From assembly GCF_036785885.1 (NCBI RefSeq), contig NC_092322.1, positions 12,856,466 to 12,920,465 of the forward strand: a stretch of 64,000 nt of DNA. The letters are read 5' to 3'. Positions 12,701-24,911 of the stretch are shown piece after piece (within the stretch, counting starts at the first letter, position 1; the number at the start of each line of letters is the position of its first letter). A program made the position numbers and the translations under genes. The notes beneath the pieces are model-generated. The model saw only the letters and a list, made by a program, of their open reading frames with translations, was not told the DNA's origin and ran no database searches. Origin of the DNA: Coffea arabica (lineage: Eukaryota > Streptophyta > Magnoliopsida > Gentianales > Rubiaceae).

Positions 12701-15601
12701 AAGACAAGGGTGGGATCAATCTTACCTCGACTGTAACCAATACAAATCTCGACCTTGATACGGTGAAGGCAATATGCAGCGAATATAGGATACACAATGC
12801 TGATATTAGTCTAAAATATGATGCCACAGCCGATGACCTTATAGATGTTATAGAGGGGAGTAGAGTCTACATGCCTTGCATCTATGCTGTCAATAAGATT
12901 GATCAGATTACACTTGAAGAGCTGGAGATTTTGGATAAGCTTCCACACTATTGCCCAGTCAGGTAATTCTGCATTCATGGCATTTTGTGAAGCCAATAGA
13001 GAGCATTAATAGTTATGATAGAATAATTTATGCAAGTGAGCAATGAAATGTCAAATTGTTAAGTTTGGAAAAGAAAAAAAATTGTTGTAGACACCTTTGG
13101 AGTGCATAACTGTCTTTTCTGGACACCTGGGATTGGATTTGCCGTTAATGCTGAGACTTTCAAATATCCTAATTCATCTAATGCTAGCAAAGTTCAATCT
13201 TGGAAGCACTGAATTTCACTAATCTGAAGCATTCGCTTGTGGAGTTTTACCTGTTGTGGCAGGGGAAATTAGTTTGTCCCCATATATGGTGAATAAACTC
13301 CCTCATTCCTTATACCATTCAAAATTAACATGCCTTAAATCCTCTCTGCTCTAGGCTCTTACCTAAGTATTTCCTTCATCAGAGGACCTTTTGTTAAGTT
13401 GTGAGAATTTTCTCAAGTTCTTTTGTTCTAGTACTTGTGCCTTGAATAATAGAAGTTTCTACTTGATGCAGATATGCATGCATGCGTGTTGACAGATATA
13501 AACATATAGATACATGTTTGTGTAGGTGTTTGTCTCTGTGTGTGATTTTTATTTAAGGTTGTTTCTATTGTCTGGTAGCATTGCTTCTATCCTTTCCATA
13601 TAGGCTGCTTGAGAAGTTTTTTTTATGGTGTTTTTGGATTCACAAATCATAAGGTTAGAACAGAGTCTCTGAAGTATAGCTGATTTTACTTCCATTTCTT
13701 GTGTTTGTAGTGCACATTTGGAATGGAATCTAGATGGTCTGCTGGAGAAGATCTGGGAGTATCTTGATCTGACTCGTGTATACACAAAGCCGAAGGGAAT
13801 GAATCCAGACTATGAGGACCCAGTGATATTATCATCAAAGAGGAGAACAGTTGAGGACTTCTGCAATCGAATCCACAAAGATATGGTCAAACAATTTAAG
13901 TAGTGAGTCTCTCTCTAAACATTGTGTTTTCTGGGAGTTTTTTTTTTAAGAAGGTCTGGTTGAAAGGGCTTTTCCAGTTTTAAGCTTGTAATTCTTGATC
14001 TTGCTTTCTTTCTCTGTTGCTCCCTTGTTGCTTTGCGTATTCTCCCTCTTTTTTTTGGGGGGGGGGGGGGGGGGGTGGTGTTTCCCTTGCTTTTCCTGGG
14101 AGGCTTCAAGCTTCCGGAGGAGGGTATTATCTCCATGTCAGCAGCACCTTAAACGTCTGTTAAGGGAGGAGAGTGGGAGGATGTCTTGCCTCATTGTTCC
14201 CCCACCCTCCACTTCACCCCTTTCCTATTTTTCTTTTCCTAACTTCCAAGTTGTTGGTGAATCTTTTTTCTACACACTTTCACTGATGCTCCAAGGTGAT
14301 GGAATCATATATGGAATTTGATTATTAATTTCTTTTTTCCTTCCATTCACTGCTATAATATCCCCATAACTTTGCTACATTCATGTGAAGATGTTTAAAG
14401 TCACCTCACATAGAACATTCAGCTCTCATACTTTATCCTTTGTATGCTAACATTGCAAAAACCTGATAGTTTTTACATCGCCCGAGCATTTAGAAAGCTC
14501 TACCTGGAAACAATGATAATACTCTTGTTTCAAGAGTCTTTATGTGTAGGAGAAAGTAATTTGTGAATTGTACCTTTAGTTTCCTTTGCTTACAATATAC
14601 TCTCACTCTTTAATAAGCATTAATTGTGAAGATAAATTTATCAAGAATAGATGTTGGTTACAAAATTTGAGCATAACCTCAAGCACAGATGTCAGTTACA
14701 AAAATTGAGCATAATCTCAAGTACAGAGGTTTACCATCCTAGTTTTCTGTGATTTTGATTTTGATCAAATAATGTATATACATTTCTGAATAATTTTGTA
14801 AAGAGATCATCTTAAAGTAAAGCTTTCCGAGAAGGCCTTGGTCTAGTGGCTAAGATTGAGGTCTCCGGAATTAGAAGTCCTGGGTTCAACTCCCCCTTCC
14901 CCCTCCTCACTTCTTAAATCCCACCTCTCCTGTGGTAGGGAAAAATTAAAGTAAAAATGCTCCTATAGGTCTTATTGAACCAAGAAAGTTTTGTTAGAGA
15001 TTACTAGCTATAATTAATAAGGTTGGTACCTCAAAAAGGAGGTACAATTAATTTAACTCCATGAATAACACTTTCTTTTAAGATATGTGATGTCAGACTT
15101 ACAAGAAGTGATATGTAGATGTTACTCTTAAATTACTGATGATGCACGTGTTTGTAATTTGGTTCTATTATGATATGTGAAACGAAGTTGGTTCCTGGAA
15201 ATTTTATCAATCATTAGACACCTGGCTTTGAACTATGCTATGATAGGAGTATCAGACTTAGCCATGTGCATGTGTTTCTATGTTTGAGAATAGTCTTTCA
15301 AAGCGCTCACATTTTGTTGCTGGAATTTATGCCGTTTTCTTAGTTAATTGTGGTTTGTTTGATTTTGCAGTGCACTGGTCTGGGGATCAAGTGCGAAACA
15401 CAAGCCACAAAGGGTAGGCAAGGTGAGTCCTTAACTGACTGTTCAGCATATTTCATTTTTCCACTCATCTCAGCCTTCCCTTCTTTCCTTATGGTTGGAA
15501 TTTGTGCCAGCAGCAGTCTTCTTGTCTAATTTGGTTCATATCATCAACAGGAGCATGAGCTGGAAGATGAAGATGTTGTTCAAATCATCAAAAAAGTGTG
15601 A
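6731..15601 (+). CDS. DRG1: Developmentally regulated GTP-binding protein, DRG1 type (complete, 10 exons)
   Basis: DRG proteins are Obg/HflX-class GTPases that act in the cytosol with a DFRP partner and associate with translating ribosomes. Exons: 6731-6772, 7970-8023, 9146-9319, 10919-10990, 11389-11448, 12237-12346, 12663-12962, 13711-13902, 15371-15422 and 15551-15601. All are in phase and give 368 aa, close to human DRG1 (367). The N-terminal helical region contains [20 protein letters not shown], with G1 GFPSVGKST (71-79), the EFTTLT switch with CIPG, G3 DLPG (117-120) and G4 NKID (248-251). A C-terminal TGS domain starts at about residue 290 and ends [12 protein letters not shown]. The DKGGINLT and [10 protein letters not shown] blocks place it with DRG1, not DRG2. 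Intron 3 begins GC instead of GT, and intron 8 holds a SINE. Plant gene numbering within the family is uncertain. Confidence 0.96.
10575..10588 (+). repeat. T-run to G-run tract in DRG1 intron 3
   Basis: Seven to eight T are followed by 14 consecutive G. On the transcribed RNA this is a possible quadruplex or slippage-prone tract. Confidence 0.8.
14057..14075 (+). repeat. T-run to G-run tract in DRG1 intron 8
   Basis: About eight T are followed by 19 consecutive G, the same arrangement as in intron 3. The exact length is likely to vary or be misread by sequencing. Confidence 0.8.
14822..14945 (+). mobile_element. tRNA-derived SINE in DRG1 intron 8
   Basis: Box A-like TTGGTCTAGTGGCTAAGA and box B-like GGGTTCAACTCCC are spaced as in a tRNA. 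A perfect 10-bp target duplication TTAAAGTAAA lies at 14812-14821 and 14946-14955. The element is in the same orientation as its host gene and 425 bp before exon 9. Confidence 0.85.
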
Positions 15602-18027
15602 CTTTATATCCTTTGTCATCATGATGAATGTTGGCTGAGATAGATCTCTGCAGAAGAACTCCATGTGATTAACCCTGCTATGGACTGCACTTCTCATATA
15701 TAGGCAATTAGCAGTTAGTGAAGGTGAAGAGATGGCTTGATGTGTAATTAAAGCTGTTTTGTAGTCAAGCTATTTTTGGGAAGATGTTTTCATTCTGATT
15801 CTCTTGATAGTTATCATCAGTGAAGCAGAGACTCAGAATGCAATACCATTCCAGCATTCTATGACTGCGATTGCTGCTTTTATCCTGTTTACTCTCTCAA
15901 ATAGAGTTTTCTTAAATTAAAGACTGTTTGAAACATAAGCTGCAGATGAGGAGGATGTTGGACCTACAAGTCATTTTGCGCCGGGAAACATTCAGAAGCA
16001 CGTTTCAATAGCTCAGAAAGCTACAAATCTGGGCTGTTTGTTACTTATTTTTGCTTGTGTAAAGTGGCGTTGAACTTTCCAATTGTATTACTGTACAGAT
16101 CTGAAGCCACACTTTGCCCAGACAATAAGATTGAATTCGAATCCGGACTGCAGCTCTCCATGTTCCCCTCCCTTTACTCTCTAGAATGGCAGATTGCATT
16201 CATCGGCATCTGGCGCTTGAGGGAGGACAAAATTCATGTCCTGCTTTGACATGGGGAAGCTGGGAATTCAGGGTACTGAATCAATCCTTCTAGTCGGGGC
16301 CTGCTTAATGAGTTTTAGTGTCAGTTAATTTTTATTTTCAAGTGTAAGTGGGGGTGTCTGACACTGACACTCCCTCTGCTCCTCCTCCCCTCCTAAATTT
16401 ACATTTGTCTTATGGATTACTTTCACTTTGAAATTCAAATTGCAATTTTCAGTCCGCAAAATTTGGACAATGCACCAAATTTATTGCTAAAGTTTCAAAA
16501 AGAAAATCTTTTGCCCAAATTTCCACCAAAAAGGGCAATTTTCAGTGTTGGTCCGTTATCTTTCTAATTCTGCTCTCTCTCGTCATTAGTGGCAATCGCT
16601 CCTTTGCATGTATTAGGAAGTTTGGCTACAAGCGATCTTGATCCAAACTATTCCTTACAAATTCAGTCCTCTGTGTTCTATTGTTGGATATGGATTGAGA
16701 TTATGTATTTGGCCGTTTCATATCAACTGTTTTGGCGAAACCAAACTCTATAAAGTTCCACGCCCCTACCTATAGTCATCTCTTCTACATCAAACATACG
16801 AATGCACCACTTTTAAGTTCTACAGTTCTCTTTTCTAACATTTTTTTTTCCAGCAAGGAGGAGTAGATTTTAAGTTCTACATTTCTGCTATGCTACTGCC
16901 AATACAAGTTGGATCCGCTCGGGCCATTTTCTCACAAAAGATTGTGTGTTCTGTAAAGCGACCTATGATTACGAAGGCATGCCCTAATCCGTACTAGTGA
17001 TCAGAGTTGAATCCATCTAAACTTTTTCTTACGAAAAAAAAAAAAAAACTGTGCTGCTTCTCTTTGTGATTGCATGTATCACTGCCAACATAACAACTTT
17101 TTATTCGAATTTTTTTTAACTGCATATGACTAAGCTAAGTATTGATCAAAAAATAATTCTAATAATGAAAAAGGAAAATTCTACTCTAAGCGACGTAACT
17201 ACGCAAGGCCTAATTCTAGGAGGTCAACATCTAACTGCATTAGATTCTTTACAATCAACAGAAAATGAAGAAATTTGGTGAATTTGAATAGGACAGCTAC
17301 TTCAATAATTGCGTAATTGTTAACAAAACCTCCTGTCAACCTAGTTTTTTTATGTTCTAGCTTACTTTCCCCAAGATTATTCAAAAATATTTTGCCAGCA
17401 AATTCATGCTAGTGTTTGATTTTGGTTCGTGTGGCACTGAATTCGCACAAATTTTTTTTGTAGTGGTTATAGAATATTTGTATTTTCTTTTTCCTTATAC
17501 ACCAATTATTCATACTTGCATTTATCAGATTTGAGGTCTCCCATTGCAAAATCAAAGTTAAAACAACCAGTTTTAAGTTAAAAATTCTGAGTTCAGGTTT
17601 CAGAAATTATGAGCTTAGTCTTTGAGTTTATCTTTAGCCAGAGCCCCTGGTGGGAGAGCACCTTTTTGCTGAACCATACCAGAATAACTTAGAATCATAT
17701 CTGCTAAAATCAATTTCATGCCAAAAGAAAACCATTCGATTCTTTACTACTTCCTCATTCAACAGATTGACAGCTCTACTTGATCCTATTGTCATCAGCA
17801 TCTACAATTTGCAGAATCGATGATACAGGATTCGGGCAAGCAATGTGACACAGATGAAAGAAGCAAGAACGAATCAGCAACACCTATCGTCCAATGATAC
17901 TCGCAAAATCACTCTTAGTTTCCAACTTCTGAGGAAGATTGATCAGAACACATGAGAAGATACACTACTTGAGGATCCATAATCATACAGATAATTACGT
18001 TCTAAACCAAATCATTCCTGGCAAACA
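15602..18027. other. DRG1 3' region and NOI gene 3' region
   Basis: The first 300-700 bases are probably DRG1 3' UTR, although no single cleavage site stands out. The last few hundred bases before 18028 are probably the 3' UTR of the minus-strand NOI gene. Between them is AT-rich sequence without a supported gene; the open frame at 16055-16249 has no recognisable protein features. Confidence 0.5.
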
Positions 18028-20517
18028 TCAGGCTCTGACACAGCAGTTGAAGTAGCTGAAGATGCTCCTCCTTCCCTGCCCATTTAAACCGAAGACAAAT
18101 CCGATGAGGATGAGAAGAGCACAACTATTTCAGTTTCACGGTTCAAGAACGGGTTAACAGCAATTGTAGCTTAAAGAATTTGCATAAGGGATTAAGATTA
18201 TTGATGCTACACAAGTAATCAGACAAGAGAGAATCTATGGATCTTAGTATAAGTCACATAAGCCACAAAATGATCTTTGTATGATAAAAGGATAATATAT
18301 CAATACCTATGACTTCCACTTAATTCTATTTAGTACAATAATGACACTCCAGCAGTAGCAGCACCTAACAGAAAATACTCGCATAACTATTTGATCCTCC
18401 AGCTAGGCTCCCTGAATTAACAAGTATAATTACTAAAAGGTGTTTTCTTGACAGGTCAATGAACTAAAGAATATTTATGGGCATAAAAGCAGGGGCATCT
18501 GATTAAAAGTATAGGGTTGCTAACATCTGCAGCATGTGCACCGTCAGTTCTTGTCTATTCCCAATGATGAAAAATTTTTTCTCTAGCTTTTGCATGGAAG
18601 GAGTCATTTCCCCTTTTGGATATGTTTCCACCCACAAGGCCACAACTTGTTACCTTATTTCATGTGATGTGGTACTCAAACCAAGGACCACATTCTATCC
18701 GTATCATGAGCAAGAGTACCACATGGTAATATTGACTGTGGACTCAATTGGAGGAGCAAATTGCAGATGAGCTATTATCCAGCCAACTTTGATGTGGCAT
18801 TCCCCAATGCCCACCCAATCTTGATACATTTAGGTTCATAAGCTTAGATTATGTGTAACCATGAAAAGTTCATTCATACAAGTAACTGATTACTGTAATA
18901 ATTTGTTCGAGTTGATTATTGTTTCTTTTATCGGTGTTTCCTTGGACCAACATTCTCATATTTGATATGCCAAACAATCTTATCTTCTCAACCAAATTTA
19001 GCAATCAAGATCAGGGCATTTAAGGTTGCCAAATGGTGCCACCTAACTGCTTAGCCAGTTGATCAACTGAGTTAAACAACTACCAAAAGGTGAGGATTCT
19101 TAGCCGACCAAATGTCCCACCACATGCACCCCACCAGATAAGCCTGTGCACTGTCCTTATTAATACCTACCAACTACTTTTGCTTGTGTCTGCATTCATT
19201 GCTGGGGTTAAATCATGCATGATAAGTTACAGCTACTTGATATCTTGATATCTCTATACACATGATCAAAGAAAACCAAATCTCATCTCACAGCCCCAAA
19301 AAGATTAAACGATAGAACAAAATATTTTTTAGAAGAAAAATACAGCAAAAAAAAAAAAAAAACTGTGAGTTTAGAAATATTACAGTTGGAGAATTGTTCT
19401 GATGGAAATGGTGGTGGTCATCGCTATGGCTAGCAATGGAATTGCTGGTGGCTGAGGATACAAGCTCTTCTTCATTACCAAGACTGGCCCTTGATGGATC
19501 CCTCTTGTTCTGCTTTCTATTTTCTCTAATTTTTGAAAAATCCATTGAGTAATCAGGCATGACACCCTTCTGGTCCCAGTCTCCAAATTGTGGCACAGAT
19601 AGCCATGGTGTATTTTTCTGCAAACAACAAAATTATACACTATAACAGTTTCAGTTTCCGTTGTCCAAAGTTTCTACTGTAGAACTTCAGAAACAATTAA
19701 TATTGCGAACAATTATGTAACCACTATCACTGTTTAGACCTCGTCAAAGTCAAGAGGAAGCATCCTCAAACTTGAGCGCACAAATATTATAAAGGTGGAA
19801 GAAAAGTATGAGTATGCAAAATTGACAGTTCAGATTTTGAAAATTACAGCACAAACCTAACACCTAGCTCCAATGAGCTCATCATCATGAAAAACAACAC
19901 CTTCAAGATACACACACCAATAGAAATACAACAAGAATCTTCGAAAATCAGATAAGATTAAAGGCGAGAACTTTGACCAGGTCTCACTTCAAGAATTGTG
20001 CTTTTTGAGTTGTCAACTACTGCATGGTCAAGAAAACTACAATTGGTGACTAAATGGATCCAAGTATGACTGCCCATTACCAAGAAGGAAAATTGAGGGA
20101 ATTAAACAGGGGGAAAAAAGGAAAAAGAAGCTCCACATTCCTATTGCCTTAAAGTTTCACTGATTCTTCTTTCTCATCCCCTGATGGATGAATAAAAAAT
20201 ACATCCCAACAACTTTTTATCATGCATTTGGGCGGAATTGCCACAATCAAATCGGCAGAAATATCCAAAACGAGCTAAAGAACTATATCGATATCGTGCA
20301 ACAAGATGAACATAAAATCTGCAAAAAGAACTTCAAATCAACCAAACCAAAAATTGAGCAAGAGCAAACATAAGAAAAAACAACCAAAAACCAGAGCAAA
20401 ACCCCCTTCTTTTTCCATGGTAATTTTTGCAGATTTCCCCAAAGAAAAAACAAAAAACAAAAAAGAAGCCACAAGCTTCAAAAGGGAAGAGCCCTTTACC
20501 TCCTTGCGATAATCCAT
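18028..20517 (-). CDS. NOI-domain protein, RIN4 family (complete, 3 exons)
   Basis: NOI/RIN4-family proteins are small, mostly disordered, acylated proteins at the plasma membrane, some of which are immune regulators and effector targets. Minus-strand exons are 20500-20517, 19384-19617 and 18028-18075, giving 99 aa with all phases zero. The first exon codes only MDYRKE. Exon 2 carries the NOI core, with VPQFGDWD (14-21) and YSMDFSKIRENRK (29-41). It is followed by an acidic and His/Ser-rich stretch. Exon 3 codes a basic-aromatic tail with adjacent cysteines 95 and 96 (SYFNCCVRA), the usual palmitoylation site. The two introns are 882 and 1308 bp. The very short end exons make this gene easy to miss. 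Single NOI repeats of this size are common; function in immunity is not implied by the sequence. Confidence 0.9.
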
Positions 20518-21142
20518 GAATACCAAATCCTCGAGAACTCAGAAGATATGAAGAGAAGGTAGCAGTTATAGTAGCTAAAGAAAAAAGCCCTTTACTACTT
20601 TTATGGCTGCTACTCTTACAACTACAAAAGCAGACTAAAGCAGTAAAGAGCTCGGTCTGAGGGTGTCCAACCCGTGTGAAGAAATGAATGCTGCTGCAGA
20701 AGAAGACCAAGAAGATTAGAGAAGGCAAACGCACATAGACAAAGAAAAGATGGATGGATGGCCGGACTCTGGAGCTGGCAAGTGACAATAATATCTGTCT
20801 CTATTTGTCTAATTCAGGATCGACTTCATCAACATTTGGGATGTGAATTGTATATACAGACGCAATATATATGTATATGCAGCTATATGCGTCATATGGT
20901 CCACATATTTTGCGTGCGTGTAAATATTTTGGCCAACTGCCACAGTTTTCTTTCTTCCTCTGATTCTGCTGCCTGTGTAGATGCACACGCTTTTGCCAGC
21001 CTATATTTTACTACTCCCAACTTCTTTTCTTGCTTTCCTTTTCATGTATTGGCTGGCTTTAGGATGGCTTTCCTTGATGCTTGTGACCTTTTTCCCTTTG
21101 TGAACTAATAATAATAATAATGTTAAAGTGGAATCCTAATAT
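20518..21142. other. NOI gene leader and promoter
   Basis: The minus-strand leader of the NOI gene is probably about 20518-20760. It is pyrimidine-rich when read on the minus strand. Beyond it is ordinary intergenic DNA with a short (AAT)n run at about 21106-21121. The open frames seen here in several phases are products of low complexity. Confidence 0.5.
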
Positions 21143-21300
21143 GTTTGGATTGTATTTTTTTTTTGGGAGCTTTTTGTAAAAAGATACTAATACTTTTAAT
21201 ATTTTCTTTTAGATTGATATATGTTATGTGAGATAAAAGTCGATTAAGAAATATATTGAAAGAAAATTTTTTTAAAAAAATCTAAAAACTTTTTGCACAA
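21143..21300. mobile_element. Degenerate copy of the GTTTGGATTG MITE family
   Basis: It opens GTTTGGATTGTATTT and contains the family's internal TATGTGAGATAAAA motif, but the right end is not clear. Confidence 0.4.
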
Positions 21301-21606
21301 AAATATATAAGGGGGGGATTGTAAATAAAAGATTTTGAATTCAAATCCTCTCATTTATTCAAAAAAAAATATGTAGAAAAATGCACCAATAGCAGATATT
21401 TTACCAAACTGAACTTTATAAAGGACACTAAATCAATTCATTGTGTTTTACCCAAAGGACTAAATGATTTTTTGTAAATCTTATGCTAAATATGCTGTTG
21501 AAAAAAAGAGAGTCGAATATTATGCTAAATATTGTGTTCCAAGTAGATGTACAATTTTAGTCTCATGACAAATTACTCTGTATCCAAAAATGTCAATGAA
21601 TATTGC

Positions 21607-21608
21607 AA

Positions 21609-21646
<38 letters not shown>

Positions 21647-21664
21647 ATATATGTATATATATAT
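21607..21664. repeat. Compound (AT)n(GT)n(AT)n microsatellite
   Basis: About 13 AT units are followed by about seven GT units and then TATATATGTATATATATA. Confidence 0.9.
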
Positions 21665-22859
21665 CATATCTTATTTCCCCTGAAAGAATGTAAGTGATAA
21701 CACATAAAAGACAGAAATTTATCAACCAAATTCATTTAAACTCTTTCAAGGATATTCAAATTTGTCCTAGCAACCCACCTAAGCTGATGTACTTGTGTTT
21801 TCTTGAGTTAATAAAGTTCTTTTTCTCAGTGAAACATTTCTGCTAAATTATTGAAGATTTATGATTCAAGTTCTTTTTTTTTTATCTCCTTTTTGGTCGA
21901 AACGATAGTTTCGTATGCTTAACGATTCAACAAATAACTTTAACCAGTAAAACACATCTTCTGGTAAAAAGCATCAAGTGATTGCCATGATCAAGTTGAC
22001 TTTTGACAAAAAAACAGAAAAAAAGAAGGAAAAAAGATGACCATGATCAAACTTCTATATACAACGGAAACTAGAGATGCAGTAAGGCTGTCATCTTTTA
22101 GAGCTTCTTCCCTAAATTACCTCCAAAGGTTTTCAAAGTTCTGCAAAAGAAAAGAAAAGAAAAGGAAAAAAGGGTACTCCTGTATATACATTATAAATTA
22201 TTTTTCTCCAACTATATAGCATAGTAAAATAAACCAATCAATAATCCCCTGTCATTTCATGTCAAAATTTTGGCTTAAACATGTAGGAAAATTTGTCAAT
22301 ATATTATTTTTCATCAAGATAGTTGCAAGTATACATAGAATGAAAGTTTTTGTGTACTATTTTTTGTGGGATCTTAACACTAGAATCCTCAAAAATTCCG
22401 CAGGCAAGCAAACCAAGGCATGTGTCATTATAATGAGACATGAAAAGCTATATGACTTCTGAATGACAAGAGGTTTGGATCGTGATTTTTCACAGAAAAA
22501 TTTTTATATTTTTCATGAACACATTTTTTAAATACCCTTTTTATCTTGTATAAATTAAATCGTTACAGTACATTTTTTTTATAAAAAAAATTCCTAAAAA
22601 TAAGCGTATTTTATGACAGATCTAAAATAGGGCTAACTAGCTAGGATTGATCGCACTTTGCCCTTTTTGTAAATATGGCATAGTCACACTTTATCTCCTT
22701 TTACTTATAAAGTGGAATGTAACAACTATAATCACCCCACAATTGCTTCTGATCATTAAGATGGAATTGTAGAGGTCATTCATCCTGACAATAATGGAGC
22801 ATAACTGTTTCTGCCATGAATAAGTTGTAAGTATCAGTCTCACTGAGTTGGTAGAAATA

Positions 22860-23027
22860 GTTTGGATCGTAAGTTATTTGGGATTATTTAGGATATTTTT
22901 ACTGTAGCACTTTTTGTGACGTGATGTATGTGAGATGAAAAGATATTGGGAAGATAAAAAGGTGTATTGAAAATTGTAAAAATGATGTAAGCAAATAAAA
23001 TTGGAGAAATATGAAGCAATCCAAACA
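22860..23027. mobile_element. MITE of the GTTTGGATTG family
   Basis: The left end is GTTTGGATCGTAAG. The right end is the inverse of GTTTGGATTGCTTC. The interior has ACTGTAGCACTTTTTGTGAC and a GTGAGATGAAAAG motif. It is about 168 bp with no coding capacity. Confidence 0.65.
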
Positions 23028-24397
23028 AACCTAGTGTGTGCTATTCAGGATCAACAACACTCACATAAATCAAGATCTATACCAAAAAATGTAAATCTCC
23101 CATTTTGAGCTTTACTCTAACGAAATCTAGGCCACATAATTTTCTTTCTTCGTGGCCACATATCTAAACCACAAAATCCAAGAAAATATCTTCTATGACA
23201 GATGATGGAAACCATATATTTAAGGCTGTCATTTTTTTTTTTATTCTTCTGAAATTGCCACTCAAAGTTTTTAAATGTTGAAGAAAAATGGAAAAAAAAA
23301 AAAGGGTACTCCTGCATATACACCATAAGTGATTTTCCCACAATTCGGCTTGCTCTACTACAGTAAATAAACAATTACATAAATTTTCAGCTTGTTTCAT
23401 GTCCAATTTTTTTTGGCATAAAAGCTTTATGGAGAGATTCGTCAACACTTGCAAAATTCTGGAAGATGGTTGAATTAGATGCTAAGGTGGGAGAGATTTT
23501 AAGTAGAACGTGTTGGATTCGAAACTTTTCACACGTATATATACACACGCACACATACATACATTTCTTATTGTTATGCGTGATAATCAATACACTTTCA
23601 CCTTGGAAAAAGATTCCAGTTATGTAATCAAGAAATCGGTGGAGATCCCTATAGCTGATTATTTATTTCAAGGAAGCTTTGCATTTCTTCGATCTGTACA
23701 ATGTGGAGGGGTAAAACTAAAACTTCATACTGCTGCCACAATCATATCCCTTTTCTCTTATCTTTGTTAAGAGTGCAGAGTTTGCCAAAAAAAAAAAAAA
23801 AAAACCTAGAAAACTATCGAGCTCCTAACCTTGTATGCTTTCAACTCTCCAACCATTATTTGTATATATTTTTTATACAATAACTAACCTTATACATTCT
23901 CAACCCTCCAACTATTTTTTTTATTTAGGTAAAAGAATTCCACTAAAATGAACTCTAGTTTGTTAAAGATATTCTCCGATAGGTATATATCCATGTGCTG
24001 ATTTTCATGGTTCAAACTTTAACTAAAATTTCCAAGAAAATATCTAGTGATTGCCATGAATAAACTATTACAGACAATGGAAACCATAGGTTCTCCTTTT
24101 GGCAAGCAGGCAAGGGCGTACGTCTCAAGCAGTACACAAATTACACATGAAAAGCTAGCATTTTTTTTTTTTTTTTTTTTTGGTGGCAGCTGGGTAGAGC
24201 AACTTTAAATTACGAATACATAAATAACTTGTATATATGCGCTTTTAAATTTTTTTAAAGAAACTTTATCTATTTTGGTCTTATAGAAGTGTTTTCTGTC
24301 CTCAAAAGTAGAAACAAAAAAGAAAGTGACCCTAAAACGACATCAAAGTTGCTATATATAATCTTTCCTGTGTGTTATAATCAATACACTTTTACCA

Positions 24398-24605
24398 ACG
24401 GACAGCGGGCAGAAACGGTTGCAGGTGACAGTTTTTGTTATTTTACATAGCGCGTAACTTTGGTTGTACACGGTGTAACTTTGTTTACATAATGTGTAAC
24501 TTTAGTACAAAAATTTGTGGGCCCCACACACGTTGTGAAAATCAATGTACAACTTGTGATCTGGACCGCACATTTTTTTTTGACCAAAATCTGCCCCTTG
24601 TCCGT
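24398..24605. mobile_element. MITE of 208 bp with internal 21-bp repeats
   Basis: Inverted ends are ACGGACAGCGGGCAGA at the left and ACGGACAAGGGGCAGA as the complement of the right. Inside are three tandem units of about 21 bp built around GTGTAACTTT. It interrupts the third copy of the local triplicated segment between blocks that lie close together in the second copy. The target duplication is not clear (possibly ACCA), so the superfamily is open. Confidence 0.7.
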
Positions 24606-24755
24606 AACCAAGACACAGGCAGAGATCCCAATGGTTGATTTTTTATTTTGAGGTAGCACTGTGATTTCTTGGTTTAATACAATATATAGGGTTTAAAATT
24701 ACATTTATTGATTTATTTACTTGTATAAATTACATGACTTTATAAATGATAAACA

Positions 24756-24911
24756 GTTTGGATACCCATTATTTCAAAAAAATATTTATTATAATATTAT
24801 AATATTTTTTGCGATGTGATATACGTAAAATAAAAAAATAGTTGAAAAGATGAAAAATGTAATTAGAAAAATATGTTTATGATGTAAGTCAAATAACAAG
24901 ATATCCAAATA
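24756..24911. mobile_element. MITE of the GTTTGGATTG family, diverged
   Basis: The ends are GTTTGGATACCCATTATTTC at the left and, as the complement of the right, GTATTTGGATATCTTG. The interior has GCGATGTGATATACGTAAAAT, comparable to the copy at 22860. Confidence 0.6.

Larger units (their letters stand above)
21960..24690. repeat. Diverged triplicated segment
   Basis: Three old copies share ordered landmarks: about 21970-22470, 23170-23710 and 24030-24690. Copies 1 and 2 share AAGGCTGTCAT, then GGGTACTCCTG followed by ATATACA, then TTTCATGTC. Copies 2 and 3 share AATCAATACACTTT and, 50-250 bases on, GAGATCCC followed by a GATT/TTTATTT block. No intact protein can be read, and the parent sequence is unknown. 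Confidence 0.55.

Noticed and set aside
14829..14895. Free-standing tRNA gene
   Set aside because: Box A and box B are present but acceptor and anticodon stems do not close; flanking duplications show it is a SINE head. The same applies at 678, 37866, 49368 and 52462.
20333..20788. 151-codon minus-strand open frame over the NOI start
   Set aside because: It is out of frame with the NOI protein and is made of low-complexity Phe/Ser/Leu from pyrimidine-rich leader and intron.
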